From GSA-30 sp036384435 (GTDB taxonomy: Bacteria > Pseudomonadota > Gammaproteobacteria > Xanthomonadales > Rhodanobacteraceae), in the NCBI RefSeq assembly GCF_036384435.1, contig NZ_DASVMI010000161.1, forward strand, positions 1-42,769: a stretch of DNA of 42,769 bases, read 5' to 3'. The notes below the pieces were generated by a model that was given only the letters and a program-made list of their open reading frames with translations, was not told where the DNA came from and made no database searches. Position numbers and translations under genes: made by a program. Shown here in pieces: positions 15,443 through 23,301 of the stretch (positions are counted from its first letter, which is position 1; each line of letters begins with the position of its first letter).

Positions 15443-16097
15443 GATCGCCGCAGCGGGAATGGACCTCGTCGACTGGAATGCCGGGCCATTGGCCTGGCTC
15501 AACCAGGGCCAACACGCGGCAAACGACGGCATGCCCGGTGCCGACAGCGACAACGCATGCCTGCTCCGTTATCGGCGGGGCGACATCCAGGCCTTCGGCA
15601 CGCTTTATCAGCGCTATCGCGAAAGACTGCATCGGTATGCCCTGCGCCTGGCCGGCAACGCCGCCGAAGCAGAAGAGGTCTGCCAGGAGACCTGGATCGC
15701 CGCCATTCGCAGCCATGATCGCTTCGATGCCACCGCATCGTTCGCCGCATGGTTGTTCTCCATCGCGCACCGACGCGCTGCCGATCGCTGGCGGGCACTG
15801 CGTCGTCATGCGCCCGACGGCCTGCTTGGCGATGACGCGGAAGATGGCGCGCTATCGGTGAGCGATCCCACGCCCTCGCCAGAACGCCAATGGTATAGCC
15901 GGAACATGGGACAGGCCCTGCTCGACGCCATCGATCGCCTGCCCCTGCTCCAACGCGAGGCGTTTCTGCTCAAGGCCGAAGGCAATCTCAGCCTGGAGGA
16001 AATTGCCATCGCTACCGAGACCAGCCGCGAGACCGTCAAGAGCCGCTTGCGTTACGCGCAACAGCGGCTGCGCGATGCCATGGAGCCATGGCGATGA
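15441..16097 (+). CDS. ECF sigma factor, second unit
   Basis: 218 residues. A 40-residue N-terminal extension ('AGMDLVDWNAGPLAWLNQGQH') precedes region 2 ('RRGDIQAFGTLYQRYRERLHRYALRLAG', 'AEEVCQETWIAAIRSHDRF', 'FAAWLFSIAHRRAADRWRALRR') and region 4 ('IDRLPLLQREAFLLKAEGNLSLEEIAIATETSRETVKSRLRYAQQRLRDAM'). It is only 53 bases after the RskA gene and distinct in sequence from the first sigma factor, so it is not a recent duplicate. A later ATG at 15465 is possible, but the ATG at 15441 has a GGA at suitable distance. The next gene overlaps its stop as ATGA. Confidence 0.93.
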   Translation: MIAAAGMDLVDWNAGPLAWLNQGQHAANDGMPGADSDNACLLRYRRGDIQAFGTLYQRYRERLHRYALRLAGNAAEAEEVCQETWIAAIRSHDRFDATASFAAWLFSIAHRRAADRWRALRRHAPDGLLGDDAEDGALSVSDPTPSPERQWYSRNMGQALLDAIDRLPLLQREAFLLKAEGNLSLEEIAIATETSRETVKSRLRYAQQRLRDAMEPWR

Positions 16098-16480
16098 ATC
16101 CCTTGCCCCCACACAACGCACCCAGCCAGGATGACACCTGGCATGACCTGCTCGACGTCTACCATCGCCAGGCTCGGGAAGCGCCTTCTCTGTCAGCCGA
16201 TCAGCGCGTGCTATACGCGGCGCGCGTTCACGCCCGCTGGCGCCGCATGGCGGCAAACGCAACGTGGCTGGGAGCTGCTGTAGCGGCCATGGCTTTACTG
16301 TGGCTCGGCCTGAACCATTCATCGTCCATGCCCGCCGATCCTGCTCATCCAAGCGAACGGGCAGGCTTCAGCGACGGCGCGATTCGCGACCAGATGATGA
16401 GCATGACGATCGTGCCACCCACCGCGCTGGGTCATGCCACAGCGGCCGATGAACTGCCCCATACCCCGACGCACCCCTGA
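16094..16480 (+). CDS. Small single-span protein, probable anti-sigma partner
   Basis: About 128 residues, starting either at ATG 16094 (ATGA overlap with the sigma stop, the usual style here) or at 16088. The first 50 residues are helical and cytosolic ('DDTWHDLLDVYHRQAREAPSLSADQRVLYAARVHARWRRM'). One membrane span follows at about 57-74 (TWLGAAVAAMALLWLGLN), then a short periplasmic tail rich in Ser, Pro and His. Size, topology and place behind an ECF gene point to an anti-sigma factor. It has no recognisable zinc site and no RskA domain, and its family is unknown to me. Confidence 0.72.
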   Translation: MNPLPPHNAPSQDDTWHDLLDVYHRQAREAPSLSADQRVLYAARVHARWRRMAANATWLGAAVAAMALLWLGLNHSSSMPADPAHPSERAGFSDGAIRDQMMSMTIVPPTALGHATAADELPHTPTHP

Positions 16481-16494
16481 TACCAGGAGCCCTG

Positions 16495-17064
16495 ATGAAA
16501 CGCCGTACGTCCATCGTCTTCGTGGCGAGCCTGCTGTTCGCCCTTGCCGCACACGCCCAGGCCAATTTACCGGATGGCTGGTTCAAGACCGGCTCAGCGC
16601 CGGCCGACTATGACGCGGGCGCGCAAGCCGGCACGCGACGCCCTGGCGATCGCAATGCCTTCCTACGTGCCAGAAGTGACAGCAAAGGCTTCGCCACGCT
16701 GATGCAGACCATCGATGCCACCGATTACCGGGGCAAGCGGTTACGCCTTTCTGGTTGGCTCAAGACCACCGGCGCCAACAAGGCCGCGCTATGGATGCGT
16801 GTCGACGGCGATTCACGCAAAGTCCTCAGTTTCGACAATATGGACGACCGGCCCGTGACCGGCACGACGGACTGGAAGCACTACGACGTGGTGCTGGATG
16901 TACCGCAGGACGCCATCGTGATCGCCTTTGGCTTCAATCTGATCGGCAAGGGCGAAGTACTGGCCGACGATTTCAAGCTCGAAGCGGTCAGCAAGGATGT
17001 ACAGGTCACTGGCGGCGCAGCCGGGCCGCGCCGCGAGCCTGTCAATCTCGATTTTGCCAGATGA
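16495..17064 (+). CDS. Secreted jelly-roll-like protein of the second sigma unit
   Basis: 189 residues with a signal peptide ending at about AHA-Q20. The mature part resembles a carbohydrate-binding-module-type beta sandwich: 'GFATLMQTIDATDYRGKRLRLSGWLKTTG', 'AALWMRVDG' and 'HYDVVLDVPQDAIVIAFGFNLIGKGEVLADDFKLEAV' are the usual strand order of the galactose-binding-like fold. It starts 14 bases after the small membrane protein, so it lies in the same operon and ends at a strong terminator. Perhaps it senses or shields the envelope. Function unknown. Confidence 0.75.
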   Translation: MKRRTSIVFVASLLFALAAHAQANLPDGWFKTGSAPADYDAGAQAGTRRPGDRNAFLRARSDSKGFATLMQTIDATDYRGKRLRLSGWLKTTGANKAALWMRVDGDSRKVLSFDNMDDRPVTGTTDWKHYDVVLDVPQDAIVIAFGFNLIGKGEVLADDFKLEAVSKDVQVTGGAAGPRREPVNLDFAR

Positions 17065-17739
17065 TCATTCGCCGGCCGCCTGTGCGGCCGGCTTTTCCTC
17101 ACGCCCGGACCGCGCGCTCATGATGCGCAGGACCAAGCCTGCCCCCAGACAGGTCATCCCCAGCGCACGAAGCCCGCTGGCGTAGAACATCACCGCCAGG
17201 AACGCGAGCACGATGAAGAAGGTTCGATACAACCAGGACAAGGCCAAACCACGGCTTACATCAGGCGCTAGTTTGGCGATGAATGCCAGGTAGCCCCACA
17301 GCACGCCCATCCAGGCGTAGGTAACTGCCAGCCCCAGGGCATAAACCTGGGTCGACTCATTGCCGCGTCCCTCGGTCAGAGCAAACCGTATGATCACCGG
17401 CATCAGCGATACCAGGCTTAGCAGCAACAAGTTGATGGCTGCACCTACGCTATCGATGTCGCGCAGATGCGCCAGCATGCGTCGGTGCATCAGCCATAGC
17501 TGGCCGATGATGAAGAAGCTGATGAAATAGACCAGCAGCGGGACGCTCCATGCTTGCCACAGCGTCTTGCCGTCGCCCATCTGCGGCTTCAACTCGATCG
17601 CCGACAACGTGATGGCGATGGCGAAAATACCATCGGACAGCATCACCATGCGATCGAGATGGCGTTGCGCCAGGTGCCGATCTTCGACCGGCTGGTCCGT
17701 ACGAGCCTTCATGCGCCGAGCATCCCCATGCGATTTCAT
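17065..17739 (-). CDS. TMEM175/DUF1211-family membrane channel
   Basis: 224 residues, six spans. 'MVMLSDGIFAIAITL' (31-45) is the first-span signature of TMEM175-type potassium channels (family pattern F-S-D-x6-T). Other spans lie at about 65-85, 95-118, 130-152, 165-185 and 188-210. Bacterial members are K+-conducting tetramers with few known roles. The start could also be the in-frame ATG at 17712, which has GGGGA at better distance. It is alone between two converging or diverging partners and shares its 3' end with the neighbour's terminator. The family is recognised; the ion selectivity is only inferred. Confidence 0.85.
   Translation of the reverse strand: MKSHGDARRMKARTDQPVEDRHLAQRHLDRMVMLSDGIFAIAITLSAIELKPQMGDGKTLWQAWSVPLLVYFISFFIIGQLWLMHRRMLAHLRDIDSVGAAINLLLLSLVSLMPVIIRFALTEGRGNESTQVYALGLAVTYAWMGVLWGYLAFIAKLAPDVSRGLALSWLYRTFFIVLAFLAVMFYASGLRALGMTCLGAGLVLRIMSARSGREEKPAAQAAGE
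17071..17096 (+). terminator. Rho-independent terminator of the second ECF operon
   Basis: A perfect 9-bp stem GCCGGCCGC/GCGGCCGGC (17071-17079 and 17084-17092) with loop CTGT is followed by TTTT. It lies 6 bases past the stop of the secreted-protein gene. It also encodes the last residues (AAQAAGE) of the converging TMEM175-like gene, so both strands use the same bases. Confidence 0.85.
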
Positions 17740-17824
17740 TTATTCGGCGCCATGGTCGCCCGCGCCTCCCCGCTTGCATCATGCCGTATCCGGATGGCGA
17801 AGCAAAAGCGGCAGTGCAGCGCAA

Positions 17825-17853
17825 AAAAGCCCCGGCTTTTGACCGGGGCTTTT
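17825..17853 (-). terminator. Terminator of the porin gene, symmetrical
   Basis: AAAAGCCCCGG (17825-17835) pairs with CCGGGGCTTTT (17843-17853) around a 7-base loop. T-runs follow on both strands, so it can stop transcription from either side. On the minus strand it lies 26 bases beyond the porin stop, which is its likely use. Confidence 0.88.
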
Positions 17854-17878
17854 CGTCTTGACCGAATCGACGCGCGGA

Positions 17879-19207
17879 TCAGAACTTATAGGTAAGCATC
17901 ACGCGGTTGTAGACGAAGCCGTCGTTACCTGGATTGAGATTGGCCACACCACCAACCGAGCGCTCCCAGCGATCGCGGACGGTCAGGCCCTTCACCCACT
18001 GGTCCAGGTTGTAGATGATGTCGACATACACATCGTGGCTGGTGCCGCGCAGCTCCGTGGTGTACTTGGCATAAGCGGCCACCAACTGAAGCTTCTTGTC
18101 GAAGAAGTTGTACTGGGCACGCGCCTTCCAGGCATGGCCCGGGCCTTCTTCCACCAGGCCGCGAATCATCGAGGTGGTATACAGCGGATCGGTTGCATAG
18201 TTGGTGGTGTACGGAGAGATCAACGCACCGCCGCCTACCGCGCCCTTCTCGTCATTGAGCTTGTTGTACGAGAAATCGATCTTGCCGTCATAGATGCTGG
18301 TGCCGATATCCGCACCCCACAACTGCGCATCCACGCGATTGCCGGCCAGGCCAAACAGCTTGGTCTGCGTTTCGACCAGAATATTGTCGCTGCCGCTGGT
18401 TTCGTGCAGGTACTGCACCGACAGGAACGGATTGAACGGCGAATCGGTCTTGAGCGTATAACCACCATCGAGGTAGGTCATCTTCGCGAAGCCGAGGAAG
18501 TTGTAATACCACGCCTGGGCCTTCAGCCCGCCATTTACATACGAGGTGCCAAGAGCAGAAGTACCATTGGACTTGCGTGCACCGATCGGCAACGAGCCGT
18601 TATTGCCGTAGCTCGAATCGCCGTCATAGGTCGATGGGTAATACAGGTTGTCGTGGAACATGTCCGTCGACGTGCGGCTCTTCCAGGTAAAGGCGCGGAT
18701 CGCGTAGATATCCCAGCCCTTGACCGGCGTCACGTCGAACGAGATCGCGTTGTATGAGGAAGGAATCACGCGCGAATCGTTCTTGCCCATCCACGGCGTA
18801 TCCAGGTACTGGTAACCGCCGCGCACCGCCAGATACGGGTTCTTGAACTGCGCGTACAACTGGCTGAAAGCGCCGATCGAATTGTTCGGACCGGCCAGCG
18901 TCGTATCGATGCGCGACACCGCATCGGAGTGGGTGCCAAACGAGTTGGCGGTCACGAACGACGTACCAAAGCCAAAGCCACCCCAGAACGAACCGGTCTG
19001 CAGGTTCACCAGCGCAGCACCGGAGAATGCATGCTGATCGGGCGTACCCTTGGTATCGTAGAGACGGTCGAAGTTGTATGCGCGCAGTTCGCCATCGATA
19101 TGGCCACGCACGAAAATATCGTCAACACCGCCGTCGTCGTAGGCGTGGGCGCTACCCACCGCACCGATAGCCAGCAGCAGGGCTGCCGTGATCGCCGACT
19201 TACGCAT
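17879..19207 (-). CDS. OprD-family outer-membrane porin
   Basis: 442 residues. The start is ATG 19207 (MRKSAIT), preceded by AAGGGAA; a frame from 19315 adds 36 residues that do not look like a signal. The signal peptide is cleaved after about AHA-Y23. The mature part shows OprD traits: 'GHIDGELRAYNFDRLYD', 'GGFGFGTSFVTANSFG', alternating amphipathic strands, and a C-terminal 'VMLTYKF' ending in Phe, as needed for barrel assembly. OprD porins take up basic amino acids, peptides or small organic acids; the substrate here is unknown. Two hairpin-forming repeats lie in its leader. Confidence 0.9.
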   Translation of the reverse strand: MRKSAITAALLLAIGAVGSAHAYDDGGVDDIFVRGHIDGELRAYNFDRLYDTKGTPDQHAFSGAALVNLQTGSFWGGFGFGTSFVTANSFGTHSDAVSRIDTTLAGPNNSIGAFSQLYAQFKNPYLAVRGGYQYLDTPWMGKNDSRVIPSSYNAISFDVTPVKGWDIYAIRAFTWKSRTSTDMFHDNLYYPSTYDGDSSYGNNGSLPIGARKSNGTSALGTSYVNGGLKAQAWYYNFLGFAKMTYLDGGYTLKTDSPFNPFLSVQYLHETSGSDNILVETQTKLFGLAGNRVDAQLWGADIGTSIYDGKIDFSYNKLNDEKGAVGGGALISPYTTNYATDPLYTTSMIRGLVEEGPGHAWKARAQYNFFDKKLQLVAAYAKYTTELRGTSHDVYVDIIYNLDQWVKGLTVRDRWERSVGGVANLNPGNDGFVYNRVMLTYKF

Positions 19208-19582
19208 GAATTGTTTCCCTTGAAAGAATGAATAACCCTGATGGGCGCAGGAATTTGCGCCCCATGCTTTTGAAAAGCATGCCAAAAGCTTGGCGTGATA
19301 GTGGCGGCGAATCATGACATTTAAGTGACAATCCGCCTATCCCGTGCAAGCGTTTCAACGTGAAAACTGTGATCGCCAGCAGTCCCGGAAAAGATTAATC
19401 TGTGCATCGCCGGGATAAATAATGAAGAAGTGACATAAGGTTATGTCGGCAAGCCGGCCGTGAGCTGGCCGTATACCTTCCTGGAATGCAGGCCAACCGA
19501 AGACCATGCAACCCAGGCCGCTGTCATCTGCGTTACATGAAGCGCTCCCATCACCACGCCCATCAAGGAACATTCCACTCGT
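19208..19582. other. Porin leader and divergent intergenic region rich in inverted repeats
   Basis: 375 bases without a gene. From the porin outward: GGGCGCA/TGCGCCC (19243-19249, 19256-19262), CATGCTTTT/AAAAGCATG around one G (19263-19281), the palindrome AGATTAATCT (19392-19401), and GACATAA/TTATGTC two bases apart (19432-19447). The first pair would lie in the 5' leader of porin mRNA; the others look like operator sites. Promoters for the porin and the exonuclease must be here, but no consensus -35/-10 stands out. Confidence 0.6.
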
Positions 19583-20149
19583 ATGGCTCAAGCCAGGGAG
19601 ATCTACATAAGCACGGACATCGAGGCCGACGGCCCGATTCCCGGCCCGCATTCCATGCTCAGTTTTGCCTCGGCCGCTTATCTGCCCGACAAAACCCTGA
19701 TCGGCACGTTCTCGGCCAACCTGCACACGCTCGACGGCGCGTCCGGTCATCCCGACACCATGACATGGTGGGCGCAGCAACCGCAGGCCTGGGCTGCCTG
19801 TCGTACAGATTGCGAACCGGCCAGTGAGGTCATGCCCCGCTATGTCGCATGGCTCAAGAGCCTGCCGGCACGCCCCGTCTTCGTGGGTTACCCGGCCGCC
19901 TACGATTTCCTGTTCGTCTACTGGTACCTGATGCGCTTTGCGGGCGAGAGCCCGTTCTCGCATTCGGCGCTGGACATCAAGACCTACGCCATGGCCAAGT
20001 TGGGCAGCGGCTATCGCGACTCCACCAAGCGCAACATGCCCAGGCACTGGTTCGACAAGCATCCGCATACCCATGTCGCGCTCGACGACGCGATCGAACA
20101 GGGTGCGTTGTTCTGCAATATGCTGGCTGACACCCGCTTGACGCGGTAA
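19583..20149 (+). CDS. 3'-5' exonuclease, DEDDh family
   Basis: 188 residues. The first motif 'STDIEADGP' contains the metal-binding Asp12 and Glu14. A middle motif 'GYPAAYDFLFVYWYL' supplies the second Asp, and 'HTHVALDDAIEQG' near the end supplies His and the last Asp of the DEDDh set. It is shorter than DnaQ and has no polymerase partner domain, so a stand-alone RNA or DNA exonuclease (RNase T/exoribonuclease-like branch) is likely. A 267-residue frame on the other strand has no family pattern and is rejected. Start ATG 19583 follows GGAACATTCC. Substrate unknown. Confidence 0.85.
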   Translation: MAQAREIYISTDIEADGPIPGPHSMLSFASAAYLPDKTLIGTFSANLHTLDGASGHPDTMTWWAQQPQAWAACRTDCEPASEVMPRYVAWLKSLPARPVFVGYPAAYDFLFVYWYLMRFAGESPFSHSALDIKTYAMAKLGSGYRDSTKRNMPRHWFDKHPHTHVALDDAIEQGALFCNMLADTRLTR

Positions 20150-20189
20150 GAGCAACAAGTGGCCACTCAGGTCGCCGCTTGGAGGTTTA

Positions 20190-20220
20190 GAGCCGCAGGC
20201 TCCATCGCGATTGAAATCGC
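20190..20220. terminator. Two short hairpins between converging genes
   Basis: GAGCC-GCA-GGCTC (20190-20202) and GCGATT-GA-AATCGC (20207-20220) lie between the exonuclease stop and the MFS stop. They are perfect but short and lack T-runs, so their termination strength is uncertain. Confidence 0.45.
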
Positions 20221-20222
20221 TC

Positions 20223-21419
20223 TTACACCGTATCGCAGGCGATCGGGGTAGCCGTACCGCGTTCGAGCATCATGGCTGCCAGCACCACAGCAAAGCCCAC
20301 AAACGCCACGCTCGCTCCTACCCATGGCAGATTGGTGAGCGGCAGGCCTGCGCCGATCACCAGGCCGCCAAGCCACGCGCCGGTCGCATTGCCGAGGTTA
20401 AAAGCGCCCTGATTAAGGGTGGAGGCGATGTTGCTCGCTTCCCGCGCCTGGTCTAGCACACGCACCTGCGCGGCAGGCACCACAGCGAACGACACCGCAC
20501 CCCAGACGAAGAGCGTCACCAGGGTGGGCACCATGTAATGGCTGGTATAGGCAAACGCGACCATGATCAGTGCCACAGCCGCAAACAGGCCGGCCATGCC
20601 GGGCATCAGTTTCCAGTCCGCCAACTTGCCGCCGGCCAGACCACCTACCGTGATGCCCGCACCAAACAGTAACAGCACCATGCTCTCCTGCGAGGCAGAA
20701 AAGCCGGTGACTTCACGCAAGATGTAGGCGATGTAAGTGAACACCGTGAACATGCCCACCGAGGCCAGCGTGCTGATCAGCAATGCCAGTTGCACCTGGG
20801 GCGCGACCAGCGAGCGGAATTCGCGCCACAGGTTGCCCGGCACCGGTCGGGGCAGGTGACGCGGCAGCCAGACCTGAAGCGCAAGCAAGGCCATCCCGCC
20901 AATCACGGTCACTGCCCAGAACGTCGAACGCCACCCCGTCCATTGACCCAGGGCCGTGCCAAGGGGCACGCCCAGCACATTGGCGACGGTCAGGCCGGTA
21001 AACATCAGGCCCACTGCGAAGGCGCGCTTGCGCGGCTCCACCAGATCAGCCGCCACCACCGCGCCGATGCCGAAAAAGGCGGCATGGCAAAAGGCCGTGA
21101 CCACGCGTGCGCCCATGAGCGCCCCATATCCCGGGGCCAACGCGCACAGCGCATTGCCGACGATGAAAAGCGCGATCAGGCTGAGCAGCGAACGGCGACG
21201 AGGCCAGCGTGCTGTCAATATCGCCAGCACCGGTGCACCGCCGGCCACGCCCAGCGCGTAACCAGACACCAGCCTGCCCGCGGCCTGCGGCGTGACACCG
21301 AGGTCCCCGGCCACCTCGGGCAGCAGGCCCATGATGACGAATTCGGTGGTGCCGATGCCAAAAGCGGCAACCGCCAGGGCCAGCAAAGCAAGATAAGAGG
21401 ACGATCGGGACGTGGACAT
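20223..21419 (-). CDS. MFS exporter, DHA1 family (AraJ/CmlA-like)
   Basis: 398 residues with 12 spans. ATG 21419 (MSTSRSSSYLALLALAVAAFGIGTTEFVI) is chosen because the longer frame from 21581 adds no membrane segment. 'FGIGTTEFVIMGLLPEVAGDLGV' is the DHA1 first-span pattern, 'LTARWPRRRSLL' the loop 2-3 signature A motif, and 'GARVVTAFCHAAFFG' the fourth-span 'R' motif. Such proteins export sugars, drugs or chloramphenicol-like compounds by proton antiport. The substrate cannot be read from the sequence. Confidence 0.93.
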   Translation of the reverse strand: MSTSRSSSYLALLALAVAAFGIGTTEFVIMGLLPEVAGDLGVTPQAAGRLVSGYALGVAGGAPVLAILTARWPRRRSLLSLIALFIVGNALCALAPGYGALMGARVVTAFCHAAFFGIGAVVAADLVEPRKRAFAVGLMFTGLTVANVLGVPLGTALGQWTGWRSTFWAVTVIGGMALLALQVWLPRHLPRPVPGNLWREFRSLVAPQVQLALLISTLASVGMFTVFTYIAYILREVTGFSASQESMVLLLFGAGITVGGLAGGKLADWKLMPGMAGLFAAVALIMVAFAYTSHYMVPTLVTLFVWGAVSFAVVPAAQVRVLDQAREASNIASTLNQGAFNLGNATGAWLGGLVIGAGLPLTNLPWVGASVAFVGFAVVLAAMMLERGTATPIACDTV

Positions 21420-21758
21420 GGGGTCGCAAAGATATGGCAGCCCAAAAGGCCGCCTGGAAATACCTGAGAGAGACGAGCACGGCGTCCTTGCCTTGCAGGC
21501 CGCCAGGATACTCCGATCAGGGCCCGATTGCTGCATCGCAATAAAACAGTCTCGACGGGCCTTTTGCCGCAGCCAGGCCACAGCACGGGCGCGGTACAGG
21601 CGTTGATGGCATAATCACGGCATGTCGCTGCGATCTTGAGGCAGCGCTCGTCAGGCGCAGTACTTGCTGCAACCCCACACGAGCCATTCGCGACCGGTTG
21701 AACCGGTTGCCTGCCTGGCAGCATCCCACGTTCAAGCATTTATCCAACGGTATTCGGC
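21420..21758. other. Divergent intergenic region (MFS / fpr)
   Basis: 339 bases without a gene. A tandem copy of ACCGGTTG (21693-21700 and 21702-21709), which also makes CCGGTT-G-AACCGG (21694-21706), lies 50 bases before fpr and is a possible activator or redox-regulator site. No clear -10/-35 pair is evident. The rest has only short random repeats. Confidence 0.45.
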
Positions 21759-22535
21759 ATGGTGGCATTGGCGACGGAGCACGTAATCGACGTGCACCAC
21801 TGGAACGACACTCTTTTCAGCTTCCGCACGACACGCGATCCCGGCTTTCGCTTCGACAGCGGCCATTTCGTCATGATCGGCCTGGAAGTGGATGGCCGGC
21901 CGTTGATGCGTGCCTATTCCATTGCCAGCGCGCACTACGAGGAACACCTGGAGTTCTTCAGCATCAAGGTGCCGAACGGCCCGCTGACCTCCCGTCTGCA
22001 GCACCTCCAGCCAGGCGACCCGGTCATCGTCAGCCGCAAGCCCACGGGCACTCTCGTGCTCAACGACCTCAAGCCGGGCAAGCACCTTTACCTGCTGGGC
22101 ACGGGCACGGGTCTGGCACCCTTCCTGAGCATCATTCGCGACCCGGAAACCTACGAGCGCTTCGACAAGATCGTGCTGGCCCATGGCGTGCGCCATATCA
22201 ACGACCTGGCCTACGCGCAGTACCTGGAAAACGAATTGCCGCAGCATGAATACCTGGGCGAACTGGTTCGCGAGAAGCTGATCTACTACCCCACGGTCAC
22301 GCGCGAGCCGTTCCGCAACCGTGGCCGCATTACCGATGCCATCGCCGATGGCCTGATGAGCCAGACCATCAGCTTGCCCCCGCTCAATCCGGATACCGAC
22401 CGCGTCATGTTGTGCGGTAGCCCGGCCATGCTCGACGACATCTGCGCACTGCTCGATGGCCGCGGCTTCCAGGCCTCTCCGCGCACCCGCGAACCGGGAG
22501 ACTATGTGATCGAGCGGGCATTCGTGGAAAAGTAA
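21759..22535 (+). CDS. fpr: Ferredoxin/flavodoxin-NADP+ reductase
   Basis: 258 residues, the usual length of bacterial Fpr (248-258). FAD-binding RAYS (51-54), 'FSIKVPNGPLTSRLQHLQPGD' and the NADP pyrophosphate loop GTGTGLAPF (114-122) are followed by 'VMLCGSPAMLDDICALL' and the tail 'VIERAFVEK', whose subclass-I form lacks the plant-type Tyr. It moves electrons between NADPH and ferredoxin or flavodoxin and often responds to oxidative stress. The gene stands alone, bounded by a good terminator. A shadow frame on the other strand is rejected. Confidence 0.95.
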   Translation: MVALATEHVIDVHHWNDTLFSFRTTRDPGFRFDSGHFVMIGLEVDGRPLMRAYSIASAHYEEHLEFFSIKVPNGPLTSRLQHLQPGDPVIVSRKPTGTLVLNDLKPGKHLYLLGTGTGLAPFLSIIRDPETYERFDKIVLAHGVRHINDLAYAQYLENELPQHEYLGELVREKLIYYPTVTREPFRNRGRITDAIADGLMSQTISLPPLNPDTDRVMLCGSPAMLDDICALLDGRGFQASPRTREPGDYVIERAFVEK

Positions 22536-22542
22536 GTCCACG

Positions 22543-22588
22543 GGTAAAGCCGACGCCCAGGCAGACCCGCTTGGCGGCCGGCTTTACC
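22543..22588. terminator. Convergent terminator between fpr and the SDR gene
   Basis: GGTAAAGCCG (22543-22552) pairs perfectly with CGGCTTTACC (22579-22588). The 26-base spacer can add a few G-C pairs (GCC/GGC). It lies between two stops that face each other. There is no run of four or more T outside the stem. Confidence 0.6.
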
Positions 22589-22596
22589 AGCAGGTG

Positions 22597-23196
22597 TCAC
22601 CAGACCTTGTACACCTGCCCGCTATCCCCACCCTCCACGCTGCGCTGATACGCCAGCGCGACGCGGCTTGCGGGAACCGGCTCGAAGCCAGGGAAGTAAG
22701 GGCCGTAGCCTTCCCATGACTCGGTCAACACGCTGGGGCTGACCACGTTGATGCGCAAGTCACGGCCGAGTTCCGACGCGGCAGACTGGACGAAGCCTTC
22801 GATCGCGCGATTGGTGGCCATCATGCCCACGCCCTGGCGAATCGGCTGCTCGGACACGATGCCGCTGGTCAGGGTGAAGGAACCGCCGTCATTGACGTAG
22901 TGCTGGCCGATCAGCACCACATTGACCTGTCCCATCAGCTTGTCGTCGAGACCGATCCGGAATTGCTCGGGAGTCATCGCACCCAGCGGGCCAACGTGCA
23001 CGCCGCCGGCCGTCATGATCACCGCATCGACCTTGCCCGCCTGCTCGAACATCGCCTTGACGCTGTCCGGGTTTCTCGCATCCACGGTGAGCTCGCCAGA
23101 TTGGCGCCCGGCACGCAGGATCTCGTGGCGCTCGGCGAAAACAGCGGTGACCGCACGACCGATCGTACCGGTGGCACCAATAATCAGGATACGCAT
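22597..23196 (-). CDS. Short SDR-family protein lacking the Tyr-Lys pair
   Basis: 199 residues. The start at ATG 23196 is set by 'MRILIIGATGTIG', whose GATGTIG nucleotide-binding turn begins at residue 7. 'VDAVIMTAGGVHVGPLGAMT' replaces the usual N-A-G. The catalytic Y-x-x-x-K is not present: the place reads 'GMMATNRAIEGFVQSAASEL'. This short-SDR subgroup is common in proteobacteria and its reaction is not established. It is divergent from a LysR regulator 105 bases away, which probably controls it. Confidence 0.85.
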   Translation of the reverse strand: MRILIIGATGTIGRAVTAVFAERHEILRAGRQSGELTVDARNPDSVKAMFEQAGKVDAVIMTAGGVHVGPLGAMTPEQFRIGLDDKLMGQVNVVLIGQHYVNDGGSFTLTSGIVSEQPIRQGVGMMATNRAIEGFVQSAASELGRDLRINVVSPSVLTESWEGYGPYFPGFEPVPASRVALAYQRSVEGGDSGQVYKVW

Positions 23197-23301
23197 GGCT
23201 TGTACCTCGCGGTTTGAAGGAAGACGTGCAGTGTGGCCTCTTCCCAAGGGTTGATAAATACACCTACGATTGCTTTATTCAAAACCTCTTGGTTAGCAAT
23301 C

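Noticed and set aside
17858..18757. 299-residue plus-strand frame antisense to the porin
   Set aside because: It lies inside a clear OprD-like gene with signal peptide and terminal Phe, and shows no family pattern.
19355..20158. 267-residue minus-strand frame over the exonuclease
   Set aside because: The exonuclease has all four DEDDh residues; the minus frame has no motif or start signal.
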